From Hyphomonadaceae bacterium ML37 (GTDB taxonomy: Bacteria > Pseudomonadota > Alphaproteobacteria > Caulobacterales > Maricaulaceae), in contig CP091241.1 of the NCBI GenBank assembly GCA_027627685.1, positions 1,923,191 to 1,987,190 of the forward strand: 64,000 nt of DNA, given 5' to 3'. The notes under the pieces are model-generated. The model worked only from the letters and a program-made list of their open reading frames with translations. It did no database searches and had not been told where the DNA came from. Shown here piece by piece: positions 15,841 to 25,192 of the stretch (the first letter of the stretch is position 1; each line of letters begins with the position of its first letter). The translations under genes were made by a program, and so were the position numbers.

Positions 15841-16821
15841 TCAGCCTCCCAGAACTGCGCGCGCCACACTGGTATAGAGCGGTATGCCGATGGTCAGATT
15901 GAACGGGAAGGTGATCGCCAGCGACAAGGTGAGATACACGGACGGGTCCGCCTCCGGCAGGGCGATGCGCATGGCGGCGGGCACTGCGATATAGCTCGCC
16001 GATCCTGACAGGATCATCAGCGCCGCCGCATCGCCCGCGCTCATGCCGATCAGCCACGCCACGGGCAGCGCCGCCGCGGCGCCGATCAGCGGCATCACCA
16101 CCCCGAACGCTATCCCGGACACGCCCAGCTTTTTTGCTCCGCCCAGCCTGCGCGAGGCGACCAGCCCCATGTCCAGAAGGAACAGGCACAGCAGGCCCTG
16201 GAACAATCCGTTCACGAACAGATCGAGGCGCGCCATGCCCGCCGGTCCGGACGCCCAGCCGATAAGGAAGGCGCCGATGAGCAGCACCACCGATCCGTTC
16301 AGCAGCACCTCTCGCAGGAGCTCCGGGCGCGCTTCCGGGTCCGGCCCCTTCGCGGCCCGGCCCGCCAGCCACAGACCGGTCAGGATCGCCGGCGTCTCCA
16401 TGATCGCCAGCACCGCCACCATATGGCCCGACCAGATCAGGCCTGACGCGGTGAGGAACTCCGAACCCGCCACAAAGGTGACCACCGAGATTGAGCCATA
16501 GTGCGCGGCGCTCGCCGCGGCCGTGGCCCGGTCCACCTTGGTGAAGGCGCGCAAGAGCGCAAACGCGACCAGCGGCAGGGAGAAGCTGAGCACAACACCG
16601 GCCAGCGCCGCGAGGGCGAGGTCCATCGACAGGCCCACCTCGGCCACGGCCGCGCCACCCTTGAAACCGATGGCGAGCATCAGATAGAGCGCCAGCCCCT
16701 TGGCGATGGCCTGGGGAATGGTGAGATCGGACCGGGCGACGCCGGCGAAAATCCCCAGTGCGAAGAACAGCACGGCGGGCGAGGTGAGATTGGCCAGGGC
16801 CAGAGCAATTGCGTCGGTCAT
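15841..16821 (-). CDS. sbtA: Sodium-dependent bicarbonate transporter SbtA
   Basis: A 326-residue membrane protein with about ten helices, of the SbtA (DUF897) family that brings in bicarbonate with sodium. Recognisable blocks are LMLAIGFKGG (about 50), SAAHYGSISVVTF (about 113), AIMETPAILTG and LSGSASYIAVPAAMR (about 275) followed by LSLAITFPFNLTIG. The internal repeat expected for the fold is visible as two halves joined by a charged linker (RAAKGPDPEARPE, about 160). It is followed by the PII-like gene and then the Mrp operon on the same strand. Confidence 0.9.
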   Translation of the reverse strand: MTDAIALALANLTSPAVLFFALGIFAGVARSDLTIPQAIAKGLALYLMLAIGFKGGAAVAEVGLSMDLALAALAGVVLSFSLPLVAFALLRAFTKVDRATAAASAAHYGSISVVTFVAGSEFLTASGLIWSGHMVAVLAIMETPAILTGLWLAGRAAKGPDPEARPELLREVLLNGSVVLLIGAFLIGWASGPAGMARLDLFVNGLFQGLLCLFLLDMGLVASRRLGGAKKLGVSGIAFGVVMPLIGAAAALPVAWLIGMSAGDAAALMILSGSASYIAVPAAMRIALPEADPSVYLTLSLAITFPFNLTIGIPLYTSVARAVLGG

Positions 16822-16870
16822 AAAACGCGTCGTTAGCGGCAGGACCTGCCCCTGACAAGCGATTCCCGCG

Positions 16871-17980
16871 TCAGCTGGCGCCGGTGCGTCCGATGACCCA
16901 GTTCCAGTAGCGCAAGACCGTCTGCGCCTTGTCGACGGAAAGCGTGTCGAACACGCGCACAGCCTGCTGGATGCGCAGCGGCGTATCGGTGCGCCCGCCC
17001 AGCTCGACCAGCATCACCAGATGCTCGCGCGACAGGCCTGTGGCCTTGGCCAGCACGGCCAGCGGCTCGCCGCCGAAATCATCCAGCATGCGATTGGTCA
17101 GGTCCTGACCGATGGCCGACAGCGTGGCCATCTCGGCGCGCGCCTCCAACCTCAATCCCTCGCGCGCGGCATGCTCGATCAGGCCTTCCAGCGATTGCCA
17201 GGGCGACAGCTCGGCGGCGCGGCGGTCACGCTGGCGCCGGTCGATATAGACCAGTGCGGCGTCCACAGCCGGGTCACGCTCTTCCTGGCGCGCGGCCAGC
17301 GGAAACACGTCGCTGGCGGCTTCTTGCAGAATGGCGCGCGAGGCGGCGAAGCGGTCCAGAATCATGCGGCGCTGATCATGACCACACGCCCAGAACAGGG
17401 TGAGCGCCTGGGCCGGGCGAAGCTCGGCGCGCTTGATGAGCAAAAGCGCCAGCGTCTCGTTTTCAGCCGCTTCGCGCACCAGAAACTCGACCGTCTCCAG
17501 CGCCAGATGCGCCCCGGCATTGCGCAGGATCGCCGAGATGACGTCCACGTCGCCGCTGGCGCACAGGGCGGCGGCGACCACTTCGGACACGCGCTCTCGC
17601 CGGGCCAGCGCCAGACGGTGTCGGCGGCTGGTCTTGCGCGCGATCTCCATCATGTCGAAATCGGTCAGCGCCCGGGCGCGCGCCAGCAAGGGGTCGGCGA
17701 TCTCGAATTCATCCAGCGCCAGGCGGCGCACGAGGCCGGCGGGCGCTTCGGCCTGATCGGCCAGGCGCGCAGCGACCTTCGCGCGCAAGCCGGCATCAGC
17801 GGTGGCCAGCATGGTCTCCAGCACATCGGCCACCATCCAGCGCTCTTGCGGCGCCACGCGGCTGGCGGGCAGGCACACAATGTCAGCCAGGCGCCGCGTC
17901 AACAGCGTGCGCGCCCGGCCCGCTGGCGGAGCGGGCGGCGGCGCGGCCGGCTCGGCGACGGATCGAAAGTCTTCAGCCAT
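16871..17980 (-). CDS. DUF2336 domain-containing protein
   Basis: A 369-residue soluble, helical protein of the alphaproteobacterial DUF2336 family (function unknown, HEAT-like helices). Typical features are MVADVLETMLATADAGLRAKVA near residue 50 and repeated LARRERVSEVVAAALCASGD-type helical pairs. The Pro/Ala-rich N-terminus (PAAPPPAPPAGRA) is probably disordered. The ATG at 17980 is used; a GTG at 17986 is also in frame. It is 48 bases upstream of sbtA and could share a transcript, but a functional link is not evident. Confidence 0.85.
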   Translation of the reverse strand: MAEDFRSVAEPAAPPPAPPAGRARTLLTRRLADIVCLPASRVAPQERWMVADVLETMLATADAGLRAKVAARLADQAEAPAGLVRRLALDEFEIADPLLARARALTDFDMMEIARKTSRRHRLALARRERVSEVVAAALCASGDVDVISAILRNAGAHLALETVEFLVREAAENETLALLLIKRAELRPAQALTLFWACGHDQRRMILDRFAASRAILQEAASDVFPLAARQEERDPAVDAALVYIDRRQRDRRAAELSPWQSLEGLIEHAAREGLRLEARAEMATLSAIGQDLTNRMLDDFGGEPLAVLAKATGLSREHLVMLVELGGRTDTPLRIQQAVRVFDTLSVDKAQTVLRYWNWVIGRTGAS

Positions 17981-18066
17981 GCGCACAAATCCGTGACGGC
18001 AGAATGCGTCAGGGCACTATCGGCGCGGCGCGTTAAGGAATGGTCTCCGCAACCAGGCTGGAGACG

Positions 18067-18438
18067 TTAGCTGGATGGCGGCGCCGAGCGCGGATTGGTG
18101 ACGCGCACGCCCGCGCCCTGCGGGAGCCCCAGATCGTCACGCGTCCACACCAGCTCCACCCCCTGGGGCAGCAGCGCGCGGCAGTTATCGGCATGGATGC
18201 GCGTCAGCGTGACGTCGAAATTCCAGCCCTGCCCGCCGGCGCCGTACACATCGGCGACAAAGCTGTCGCGCGTGGTGCAGCCATTGGAGGCCACGCGCAC
18301 CACCAGATCGCCCGCCCGGTCCACGCGCCAGTCATAGACCGGTTCGGCGCTGTATCCGGCCGGGCTGTAGGGCGCAGTCTGGCAGGCTGTCGCGAGCAGG
18401 GCGAACGCACCGGCGCAGGCGGTCTTCAGGCGGATCAT
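18067..18438 (-). CDS. Small lipoprotein, unknown
   Basis: A 123-residue exported protein with a lipoprotein signal: MIRLKTACAGAFALLATAC, with the lipobox LATAC and lipidation at Cys19. The mature part is short, with VYDWRVDRAGDLVVRVASNGC and a central Cys pair (Cys near 54 and 86) that could form a disulfide. A good AGGAG precedes the ATG. No family is recognised. Confidence 0.75.
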   Translation of the reverse strand: MIRLKTACAGAFALLATACQTAPYSPAGYSAEPVYDWRVDRAGDLVVRVASNGCTTRDSFVADVYGAGGQGWNFDVTLTRIHADNCRALLPQGVELVWTRDDLGLPQGAGVRVTNPRSAPPSS

Positions 18439-18510
18439 GGCGCGTCTCCTGTCGGCAGCTGATCGCGAGCTTACCTGACCGTGAGGCGAGGCGACAGCAC
18501 CAAGGCCGCA

Positions 18511-18544
18511 AGAAAAAGACCCGCCAGCGTGCGCCAGCGGGTCT
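18511..18544 (-). terminator. Intrinsic terminator of rpsD
   Basis: On the minus strand, AGACCCGC and GCGGGTCT form an eight-pair stem around a 12-base loop, followed directly by TTTTTCTT. It lies about 40 bases downstream of the rpsD stop, a textbook Rho-independent terminator. Confidence 0.85.
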
Positions 18545-18585
18545 CGTTCGGTCGTGCAGGCGCAGCCGAAGCCGCGCCGAAGACC

Positions 18586-19203
18586 TTAGGAGGAGTAGAA
18601 TTCCACCACGAGGTTGGGCTCCATCTTCACCGGATAGGGCACCTCGTTGAAATCGGGGATGCGGGCGTAAGTCGCCTTCATGCCCTTGCCTTCAAGCTCG
18701 ATATACTCGGGCACGTCACGCTCGGGGCTGCCCAGCGCTTCGAGCACCAGGGCCATGTTGCGCGACTTCTCGCGCACTTCGATGACGTCGCCCGGCTTGC
18801 ACTGGTAGGACGCGATGTTGACGCGCTGACCGTTCACCTTCACGTGGCCGTGATTGACGAACTGGCGCGCGGCGAACACGGTCGGCACGAACTTGGCGCG
18901 ATAGACGATCGCATCCAGACGGCTTTCCAGCAGGCCGATCAGGTTCTCGGCGGTGTTGCCCTTGCGGCGCATCGCCTCGGTATAGATCTTGAGAAACTGC
19001 TTCTCGGTGATGTTGCCGTAATAGCCTTTCAGCTTCTGCTTGGCGCGCAGCTGAAGGCCGAAATCGGACAGCTTGCCGGCGCGGCGCTGGCCGTGCTGGC
19101 CCGGGCCGTAGGCGCGGTTGTTCACCGGGGACTTGGCGCGGCCCCAGATGTTTTCGCCCATACGGCGGTCGATCTTGTATTTCTGCGAATGACGCTTTGA
19201 CAT
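18586..19203 (-). CDS. rpsD: 30S ribosomal protein S4
   Basis: A 205-residue primary 16S rRNA-binding protein that nucleates the small-subunit body. It begins [21 protein letters not shown], the alphaproteobacterial form without the zinc-binding cysteines. The S4 RNA-binding domain (about 94-155) contains [15 protein letters not shown] and [21 protein letters not shown]. It is monocistronic, as is usual in this class, with its own promoter (19333-19361) and terminator (18511-18544). Confidence 0.98.
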   Translation of the reverse strand: MSKRHSQKYKIDRRMGENIWGRAKSPVNNRAYGPGQHGQRRAGKLSDFGLQLRAKQKLKGYYGNITEKQFLKIYTEAMRRKGNTAENLIGLLESRLDAIVYRAKFVPTVFAARQFVNHGHVKVNGQRVNIASYQCKPGDVIEVREKSRNMALVLEALGSPERDVPEYIELEGKGMKATYARIPDFNEVPYPVKMEPNLVVEFYSS

Positions 19204-19332
19204 CAGGTCTCTCTTTTATGACGCGGCCCGGCGCAGCTCCCTCGTTGCTGCGCAATGGAAACGGCGGTTCTCGCGTCGTCCGTGCGTGTTGATACGAGCG
19301 GTCCGGCAAGGCCGGCCACTGAGGGATCGGGG

Positions 19333-19361
19333 CTTATGGGCCAGGCGCGCCCGCCTGTCAA
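19333..19361 (-). promoter_or_regulatory. Sigma-70-type promoter of rpsD
   Basis: Minus strand: TTGACA, 17 bases, then CATAAG. The -35 box is a perfect consensus and the spacing is ideal. It would give an untranslated leader of about 120 bases before the rpsD ATG. Confidence 0.65.
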
Positions 19362-19449
19362 TCAAGCCCCCTGCCCCGGCGCACGAATCAGGTAGCGGTC
19401 AGGGCTGCGCGCCGCTAGCGTGCGCCTCGCACGCACGAAGGACGCCGCC

Positions 19450-20025
19450 ATGACCCAGCGATGCCCCTGGCCGGGCAATGATCCGCTTTACATCGCCTAT
19501 CATGATGAGGAGTGGGGCGTGCCTGAGCGCGATGACCGCGCTCTGTTTGAAAAACTGGTGCTGGACGGCTTCCAGGCCGGGCTCGCCTGGATCACCATAT
19601 TGCGCAAGCGCGAGACCATGCGCGCGGCCTTCGACCGGTTCGATCCCTACATCATCGCCCGCTATGGCGAGGCGGACATCAACCGGCTGATGGGTGACGC
19701 CGGCATCATCCGTTCGCGCGCCAAGATCAAGGCGGCCATCGGCAATGCGCGCGCCTGGATCGCCATCCAGGAGGCGGGGCCCGGCTTCTCCGCCTTCCTG
19801 TGGGACTTCGTTGACGGCGTTCCCGTTCAGAACCGCCACACGGCGATGAGCGAGGTGCCCGCCCAGACCGAAACCAGCCAGGCCATGGCCAAAGCGCTGA
19901 AACAGGCCGGGTTCAAGTTCTGTGGACCTGTGATCGTCTATGCCTTCATGCAGGCTGTGGGCATGGTTAACGACCATCTGGTCACCTGCCCGCGCCATGG
20001 CGAGGTCGCGCGCCTGTCGGCGTGA
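19450..20025 (+). CDS. tag: DNA-3-methyladenine glycosylase I
   Basis: A 191-residue base-excision repair enzyme that removes 3-methyladenine. It starts MTQRCPWPGNDPLYIAYHDEEWG, with the zinc/DNA-contact Cys and the signature YHDEEWGVP. The rest includes LVLDGFQAGLAWITILRKRE and, near the end, KFCGPVIVYAFMQAVGMVNDH and TCPRH, which complete the zinc site (Cys5, His18, His and Cys near the C-terminus). GAAGGA stands before this ATG, supporting it over the longer frame from 19420. Confidence 0.95.
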   Translation: MTQRCPWPGNDPLYIAYHDEEWGVPERDDRALFEKLVLDGFQAGLAWITILRKRETMRAAFDRFDPYIIARYGEADINRLMGDAGIIRSRAKIKAAIGNARAWIAIQEAGPGFSAFLWDFVDGVPVQNRHTAMSEVPAQTETSQAMAKALKQAGFKFCGPVIVYAFMQAVGMVNDHLVTCPRHGEVARLSA

Positions 20026-20119
20026 TCAACACTCTCTGTACGTATGGTTGGCGCATGGGGCGATGCTCGCTAAGTTGGCGCGTGATCAAACAGACTCAGA
20101 CAGAATGCTGGAGCCTTTC

Positions 20120-21265
20120 ATGAGCGCCGCTGTTATCCGGTCCACGGGCCTGTGGACGCCCGCGGAGTCCATTTCCAATGACGAGCTGGTGGCCAGCTTC
20201 AACGCCTATGTGAGCGCCTATAACGACGCCCACGCCGGCGAGATCGCCCGCGGCGAGACCGAGTCGCTGAGCCCCTCGTCGGCCGAATTCGTCGAAAAGG
20301 CCTCCGGGATCAAGTCGCGCTATGTCATCGACAAGGCCGGCGTGCTGGACATCAAGCGCATGACGCCGCGCATTCCCGCGCGCGGCAATGACGAGCTGGC
20401 GCTGTTGGCCGAGATCGGCCTGAACGCCTGCCGCGACGCGCTGGAGCGCGCCGGGCGGACGCCCGGCGATGTGGACGGGGTGATTGTCGGCGCCTCCAAC
20501 ATGCAGCGCGCCTATCCGGCGGTGGCCATCGAGATCCAGGACGCGCTGGGCATTGAGGAAGGCTTCGGCTTTGACATGAACGTGGCCTGCTCTTCGGCGA
20601 CCTTCGCCATGCAGGCCGCCGCCGACATGATCGCCCAGGGCCATGCCCGCGCCATCCTGGTGGTCAATCCGGAAATCTGCTCGGCCCATCTCAACTGGCG
20701 CGACCGCGACAGCCATTTCATCTTCGGCGATGTGGCCACCGCGATCCTGCTGGAGCGCGAGGATCTGGGTGAAGGCGGCTGGCGCATTCTGGGCACGCGC
20801 CTGCGCACCAAATTCTCCAACAATATCCGCAATAATTTCGGCTTCCTGAACCGCACCGAGCGCGCGGACGGCGACAACGGCGCGCGCGCCAACGGCTCGC
20901 CCAAGGATGACAAGCTGTTCGTCCAGGAAGGCCGCAAGGTGTTCAAGGAGGTCGTGCCCATGGTGTCGGACATGATCCGCGAGCATATGGAGGAGCTGGG
21001 CCTGGCGCCCGATCAGATGCGCCGCATCTGGCTGCACCAGGCCAATATCAACATGAATCTGATGATCGCGCGCAAGGTATTCGGCCGCGAGGCCGGCGGC
21101 GAGGACGCGCCGACCATTCTGGACACCTATGCCAACACCTCATCGGCGGGCTCCATCATCGCCTTCCACCTCAATAGCGACGATCTCAGCGCCGGCGACA
21201 AAGGCGTCATCTGCTCGTTCGGCGCCGGCTATTCGGCCGGATCGGTGTTTGTCGAGAAGCTGTAA
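20120..21265 (+). CDS. Beta-ketoacyl-ACP synthase III-like protein (FabH-like)
   Basis: A 381-residue thiolase-fold condensing enzyme with a complete Cys-His-Asn triad: C157 (MNVACSSATFAM), H306 (WLHQANINMN) and N339 (YANTSSAGS). It is longer than E. coli FabH (317), with extra residues near 25-60 and 225-270, and resembles the larger FabH-like proteins, such as Pseudomonas PA3286, that use medium-chain acyl-CoA primers. That comparison is from memory and tentative. GGAG seven bases before this ATG supports it over the ATG at 20105. Confidence 0.88.
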   Translation: MSAAVIRSTGLWTPAESISNDELVASFNAYVSAYNDAHAGEIARGETESLSPSSAEFVEKASGIKSRYVIDKAGVLDIKRMTPRIPARGNDELALLAEIGLNACRDALERAGRTPGDVDGVIVGASNMQRAYPAVAIEIQDALGIEEGFGFDMNVACSSATFAMQAAADMIAQGHARAILVVNPEICSAHLNWRDRDSHFIFGDVATAILLEREDLGEGGWRILGTRLRTKFSNNIRNNFGFLNRTERADGDNGARANGSPKDDKLFVQEGRKVFKEVVPMVSDMIREHMEELGLAPDQMRRIWLHQANINMNLMIARKVFGREAGGEDAPTILDTYANTSSAGSIIAFHLNSDDLSAGDKGVICSFGAGYSAGSVFVEKL

Positions 21266-21266
21266 G

Positions 21267-22334
21267 ATGCGCGCGGCGCCGACTGACACCGAAATCTTTG
21301 CCCGGGTCCTCGCCAAAACCAGCGAGTATCTCGATTTCCCGTCCGTGGTCGGTCACGAGACGCCCTTTCTTGACCATCTCGCACGCGATTTCACGGCGCT
21401 GGGGGCCAAGGTCACCCGGCCGCGCAATCTGTGCATTGCGCAGCTGGGCGAGGGTCCGGTGTATCTCGCCCATATCGACCGCCATGGCGCGATCACGGCC
21501 GAAGACGGCGCAGCGGTCTACGCCGCCCACGCCGTGAAGAACGAGAAATACGGCGAAGCCCACACCGTCACAGCCAATTTCGCCGAATCCGTCTCCAAGC
21601 GCTATGCCGGTGAAACGGTCTTCGCCTATGACCGCAAGACGGGCGGGCGCATCGCCTATGGACGCATCGTCTCCGCCAGCGTGGACGCCGCGTCGCGCCT
21701 GGTGCTGTCTCTGGAGGGTATGATCGATCTGGCGCCGGGCACGCCGATCGCGTTCGCCCGCACGCTCGGACCGCTGGAAGCCGGACTGATTTCCGGCCAG
21801 CTCGACAATCCGGTCTCGGCGGCGGCCCTGCGCGTGGCGGCGGAGTTCGGACTGACCGGCACCATCATCTTCACTGCCGAGGAAGAGATCGGCCGCTCAG
21901 CGGCCCATGCGCTGGGCTGGCTGGTCAATGCCGGTCAGGAGCGCCAGGACATTGTGGTGCTTGACACCACGCCCTTTGACGACAGCGCCGCGGCGCTGGC
22001 CGGCGCGGTGATACTGCGCCGTCGTGACGCGACCGCCGCCTTCCACCCAGACACCGTCCAGCGGGTTGAGCGCGCGGCCAATACGGTCAGCGCGCCGATC
22101 ATTTTCAAGGACAGCTTCATCGAGCGCGAGAACGACGCCCACGCGCGCCGCGGCCAGCCGCTCAAATCACTGGGCCTGACTGAGCTCGGACGCATCGTCG
22201 CCCTGTCCTCGGGACGCTGCACCGGCGCGACGTTGCAGATCCCGACCTTCAACTATCATTCAAACCAGGAATCCACGACCCCGCGCGCGATCACCGCATT
22301 CGCCAGAACGCTGCTGGCGCTGGGTCAAGGCTGA
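21267..22334 (+). CDS. M42/M20-like zinc peptidase family protein
   Basis: A 355-residue protein with the layout of dinuclear-zinc aminopeptidases. VYLAHIDRHGAI (about 70) corresponds to the first metal-binding His-Asp region, LDNPVSAAALRVAAE to the bridging Asp region, and IIFTAEEEIGRSAA (about 190-205) to the catalytic Glu-Glu pair. An inserted beta-domain lies between about 85 and 165. It starts one base after the FabH-like gene, so the two are probably co-transcribed. The substrate is unknown. Confidence 0.72.
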   Translation: MRAAPTDTEIFARVLAKTSEYLDFPSVVGHETPFLDHLARDFTALGAKVTRPRNLCIAQLGEGPVYLAHIDRHGAITAEDGAAVYAAHAVKNEKYGEAHTVTANFAESVSKRYAGETVFAYDRKTGGRIAYGRIVSASVDAASRLVLSLEGMIDLAPGTPIAFARTLGPLEAGLISGQLDNPVSAAALRVAAEFGLTGTIIFTAEEEIGRSAAHALGWLVNAGQERQDIVVLDTTPFDDSAAALAGAVILRRRDATAAFHPDTVQRVERAANTVSAPIIFKDSFIERENDAHARRGQPLKSLGLTELGRIVALSSGRCTGATLQIPTFNYHSNQESTTPRAITAFARTLLALGQG

Positions 22335-22341
22335 CGCCCGC

Positions 22342-24249
22342 TCACGCCAGGGCGCGGGCGGCGTCTTCTTCACGGCCCAGCGCGTCGAGCACTGTGGCGG
22401 TGATGTGGCGGGCGTTCAGGCGCGCCGCATCATACATGGCGAACGGGCTGTCGTGATCCAGGAACACGTCCGGCAGCGTCATGGTGCGGATTTTCAGCCC
22501 GCGATCCAGTGCGCCCTTTTCCGCCAGCAGGTGCAGCACGAAGGCGCCAAACCCGCCGCGCGAGCCTTCCTCGATGGTGACCAGCACTTCGTGCTCGCGC
22601 GCCAGACGCAGGATCATGTCCTCATCCAGCGGCTTGGCGAAGCGGGCGTCCGCCACGGTGGGCGACAGGCCATGAGCGGCCAGTTCATCGGCGGCTTTGA
22701 GCACTTCGCCCAGCCGGGTGCCCAGCGACAGCACGGCGACGCCGGAGCCCTCGCGCACAATCCGGCCCTTGCCAATCTCCAGCGGTTCCGGCACGGCCGG
22801 AATCTCGACGCCGGTGCCCTCGCCGCGCGGATAACGCACAGCGCTGGGGCCGTCATCAATGGCCGCGCAAGTCGCGACCATGCGCGCCAGTTCCGCCTCG
22901 TCAGACGCCGCCATCAGCACCATGCCGGGCAGCGAACCCATGAAGCCGATATCAAACGAGCCCGCATGGGTCTGACCATCCGCGCCCACCAGCCCGGCCC
23001 GGTCGATGGCAAAGCGCACCGGCAGGGACTGGATGGCCACGTCATGGACCACCTGGTCGTACCCGCGCTGAAGGAAGGTGGAATACAGCGCCGCAAAGGG
23101 CTTCAGCCCCTCCGCCGCCAGACCCGCCGCAAACGTCACCGCATGCTGTTCGGCGATGCCCACATCGAAGGCGCGGTCCGGGAAGCGCGCGGCGAACTTG
23201 TCGACGCCGGTGCCAGCCGGCATGGCGGCGGTGACGGCGCAGATGCGCTCATCCTGCTCGCCCATGCGGATCAGCGCGTCGGCGAATACGGCGGTAAAGC
23301 CCGGAGGTCCGGCCTTGGCCTTTTGCTGCTCGCCGGTGACCACATTGAAGCGCGACACGCCGTGATACTTGTCGTCGGCGAGCTCCGCGGGAGCGTAGCC
23401 CTTGCCCTTCTGGGTCACGGCATGGATCAGCACCGGGCCGTCATCGGCGTCGCGCACATTGCGCAGCACAGCGATGACCTGTTCAAGATCATGGCCGTCA
23501 ATGGGGCCGATATAGCGGAAGCCCAACTCCTCAAAGAGCGTGCCGCCCATGGCCATGCCGCGCAGATATTCCTCGGCCTTGCGCGCCTGGGTCTCGACGC
23601 CCAGCGTCTTGGCGATGCCCTTGCCGATCTTGCGCAGGTCGCGATAGCTCTTGGACGAGACCTGACGGGCGAAATAGTGGCTCATCGCGCCGACCGGCGG
23701 GGCGATGGACATGTCGTTGTCATTGATGATGACGATCATGTTCTTTTTCAGCGCGCCGGCATTGTTCATGGCCTCATAGGCCATGCCCGCCGACATCGAG
23801 CCGTCGCCGATCACGGCGATCACCTTGCGGTCATGCTCGCCCTTGAGATCGCGCGCCACGGCGAAACCGAGCGCAGCAGAGATGGAGGTGGCGGCATGGG
23901 CGGCGCCGAACGGATCGTAAACGCTTTCAGAGCGCTTGGTGAAGCCCGACAGCCCCCCGCCCTGACGCAGCGTGCGGATGCGGTCGCGCCGGCCTGTCAG
24001 GATTTTGTGCGGGTAGCACTGGTGGCCCACATCCCAGACCAGAATGTCGTCGGGCGTATCGAATACGTGATGCAGCGCCAGGGTCAGTTCCACCACGCCC
24101 AGCCCGGCGCCCAGATGGCCGCCGGTGACAGACACCGTGTCGATGGTCTCGGCGCGCAACTCCTCGGCCACAGCCGTCAGGAAGGTCAGATCGCGATTTT
24201 TCAGGTCGCTGGGAACGCGGATCTGGTCGAGATGAGGCGTATGGGGCAT
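22342..24249 (-). CDS. dxs: 1-deoxy-D-xylulose-5-phosphate synthase
   Basis: A 635-residue thiamine-diphosphate enzyme that joins pyruvate and glyceraldehyde 3-phosphate, the first step of the MEP isoprenoid pathway. Signatures are [16 protein letters not shown] (about 80), [19 protein letters not shown] (TPP/magnesium site, about 150-170) and [16 protein letters not shown] (catalytic Glu-His, about 370). The ATG at 24249 is chosen over 24279 because the extension is not conserved. It follows ispA on the same strand. Confidence 0.97.
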   Translation of the reverse strand: MPHTPHLDQIRVPSDLKNRDLTFLTAVAEELRAETIDTVSVTGGHLGAGLGVVELTLALHHVFDTPDDILVWDVGHQCYPHKILTGRRDRIRTLRQGGGLSGFTKRSESVYDPFGAAHAATSISAALGFAVARDLKGEHDRKVIAVIGDGSMSAGMAYEAMNNAGALKKNMIVIINDNDMSIAPPVGAMSHYFARQVSSKSYRDLRKIGKGIAKTLGVETQARKAEEYLRGMAMGGTLFEELGFRYIGPIDGHDLEQVIAVLRNVRDADDGPVLIHAVTQKGKGYAPAELADDKYHGVSRFNVVTGEQQKAKAGPPGFTAVFADALIRMGEQDERICAVTAAMPAGTGVDKFAARFPDRAFDVGIAEQHAVTFAAGLAAEGLKPFAALYSTFLQRGYDQVVHDVAIQSLPVRFAIDRAGLVGADGQTHAGSFDIGFMGSLPGMVLMAASDEAELARMVATCAAIDDGPSAVRYPRGEGTGVEIPAVPEPLEIGKGRIVREGSGVAVLSLGTRLGEVLKAADELAAHGLSPTVADARFAKPLDEDMILRLAREHEVLVTIEEGSRGGFGAFVLHLLAEKGALDRGLKIRTMTLPDVFLDHDSPFAMYDAARLNARHITATVLDALGREEDAARALA

Positions 24250-24286
24250 GCGGTCTCCTGCAGCCGGGCTGACCGGCAATCAACTG

Positions 24287-25192
24287 TCAGGACTGGCGAT
24301 CCAGGACATAATCAACAGTTTGTATCAGTAATTTTGCATCTTCGCCATAATCGGCCAGATGCTCCTTGGCCTGCGCGGCCAGATGCCGCGCGCGCGCGCG
24401 CGCACCCTCGACGCCCAGGATCGACACGAAGGTTGCCTTGCCCTGACCCTCATCCTTGCGCGTGCGCTTGCCGGTCAGGGACTCATCGCCCTCGGCATCG
24501 AGCAAATCATCAACGATCTGGTAGCAAAGCCCCAGATCGTGGGCGTAGCCTTCGAGCGCCGTGCGCGTCTCGCGGTCGGACCGCGCCAGAACCGGTCCGG
24601 CCTCGGCGCAGAAAGCGATCAGGGCGCCGGTCTTCATGCGCTGACAGCGGGTAATGACGCCGATCTCGGCCTCCTCGCCCGCTTCGATGGCCATGTCGAT
24701 CATCTGCCCGCCCGCCATGCCGCGCGCACCGGCGGCCTGGGCGAGGCGCGCGATCAGATCGCAGCGCAGTGCCGCATCGGGATGGGTCTCCGGATCAGCG
24801 AGAATAGCGAAGGCCTGGGTCTGCAGCGCGTCGCCCGCCAGGATCGCCGTCGCATCGTCATAGGCGATGTGCAGGGTCGGGCGTCCCCTGCGCAGATCGT
24901 CATTGTCCATGGCCGGAAGGTCATCATGCACCAGCGAGTAGGCATGGATGCACTCCACCGCGCAGGCCGCGCGCAGAAGCGCGCGCTCATCGGCGCCCAC
25001 CAGGCGCCCGCATTCGATCAGCAGGAAGGGCCGCATGCGCTTGCCCGGTCCCAGCGCCGAATAGCGCATGGCGGAGATGAGGCGCTTTTCCGGGCCATCG
25101 GGCCGGGGCAGCAAAGCATCCAATGCCACCGTCACGCGGTCAGCGGCTTCACCCAGAGCCGTTGAAAACTCTGACAACGCCCGCCCCATCAT
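24287..25192 (-). CDS. ispA: Polyprenyl (farnesyl/geranyl) diphosphate synthase
   Basis: A 301-residue all-helical prenyltransferase that extends dimethylallyl and geranyl diphosphate with IPP. The first aspartate-rich motif DDLPAMD is at residues 90-96, the second DDLLD at 228-232, with GKRMRPFLLIE near 50. It overlaps csaA by four bases and precedes dxs, the common alphaproteobacterial xseB-ispA-dxs order. Confidence 0.96.
   Translation of the reverse strand: MMGRALSEFSTALGEAADRVTVALDALLPRPDGPEKRLISAMRYSALGPGKRMRPFLLIECGRLVGADERALLRAACAVECIHAYSLVHDDLPAMDNDDLRRGRPTLHIAYDDATAILAGDALQTQAFAILADPETHPDAALRCDLIARLAQAAGARGMAGGQMIDMAIEAGEEAEIGVITRCQRMKTGALIAFCAEAGPVLARSDRETRTALEGYAHDLGLCYQIVDDLLDAEGDESLTGKRTRKDEGQGKATFVSILGVEGARARARHLAAQAKEHLADYGEDAKLLIQTVDYVLDRQS

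Noticed and set aside
22405-24654. A 749-codon open frame opposite dxs and ispA
   Set aside because: Low-complexity Arg/His/Gln/Gly composition, and it covers two well-supported genes on the other strand.
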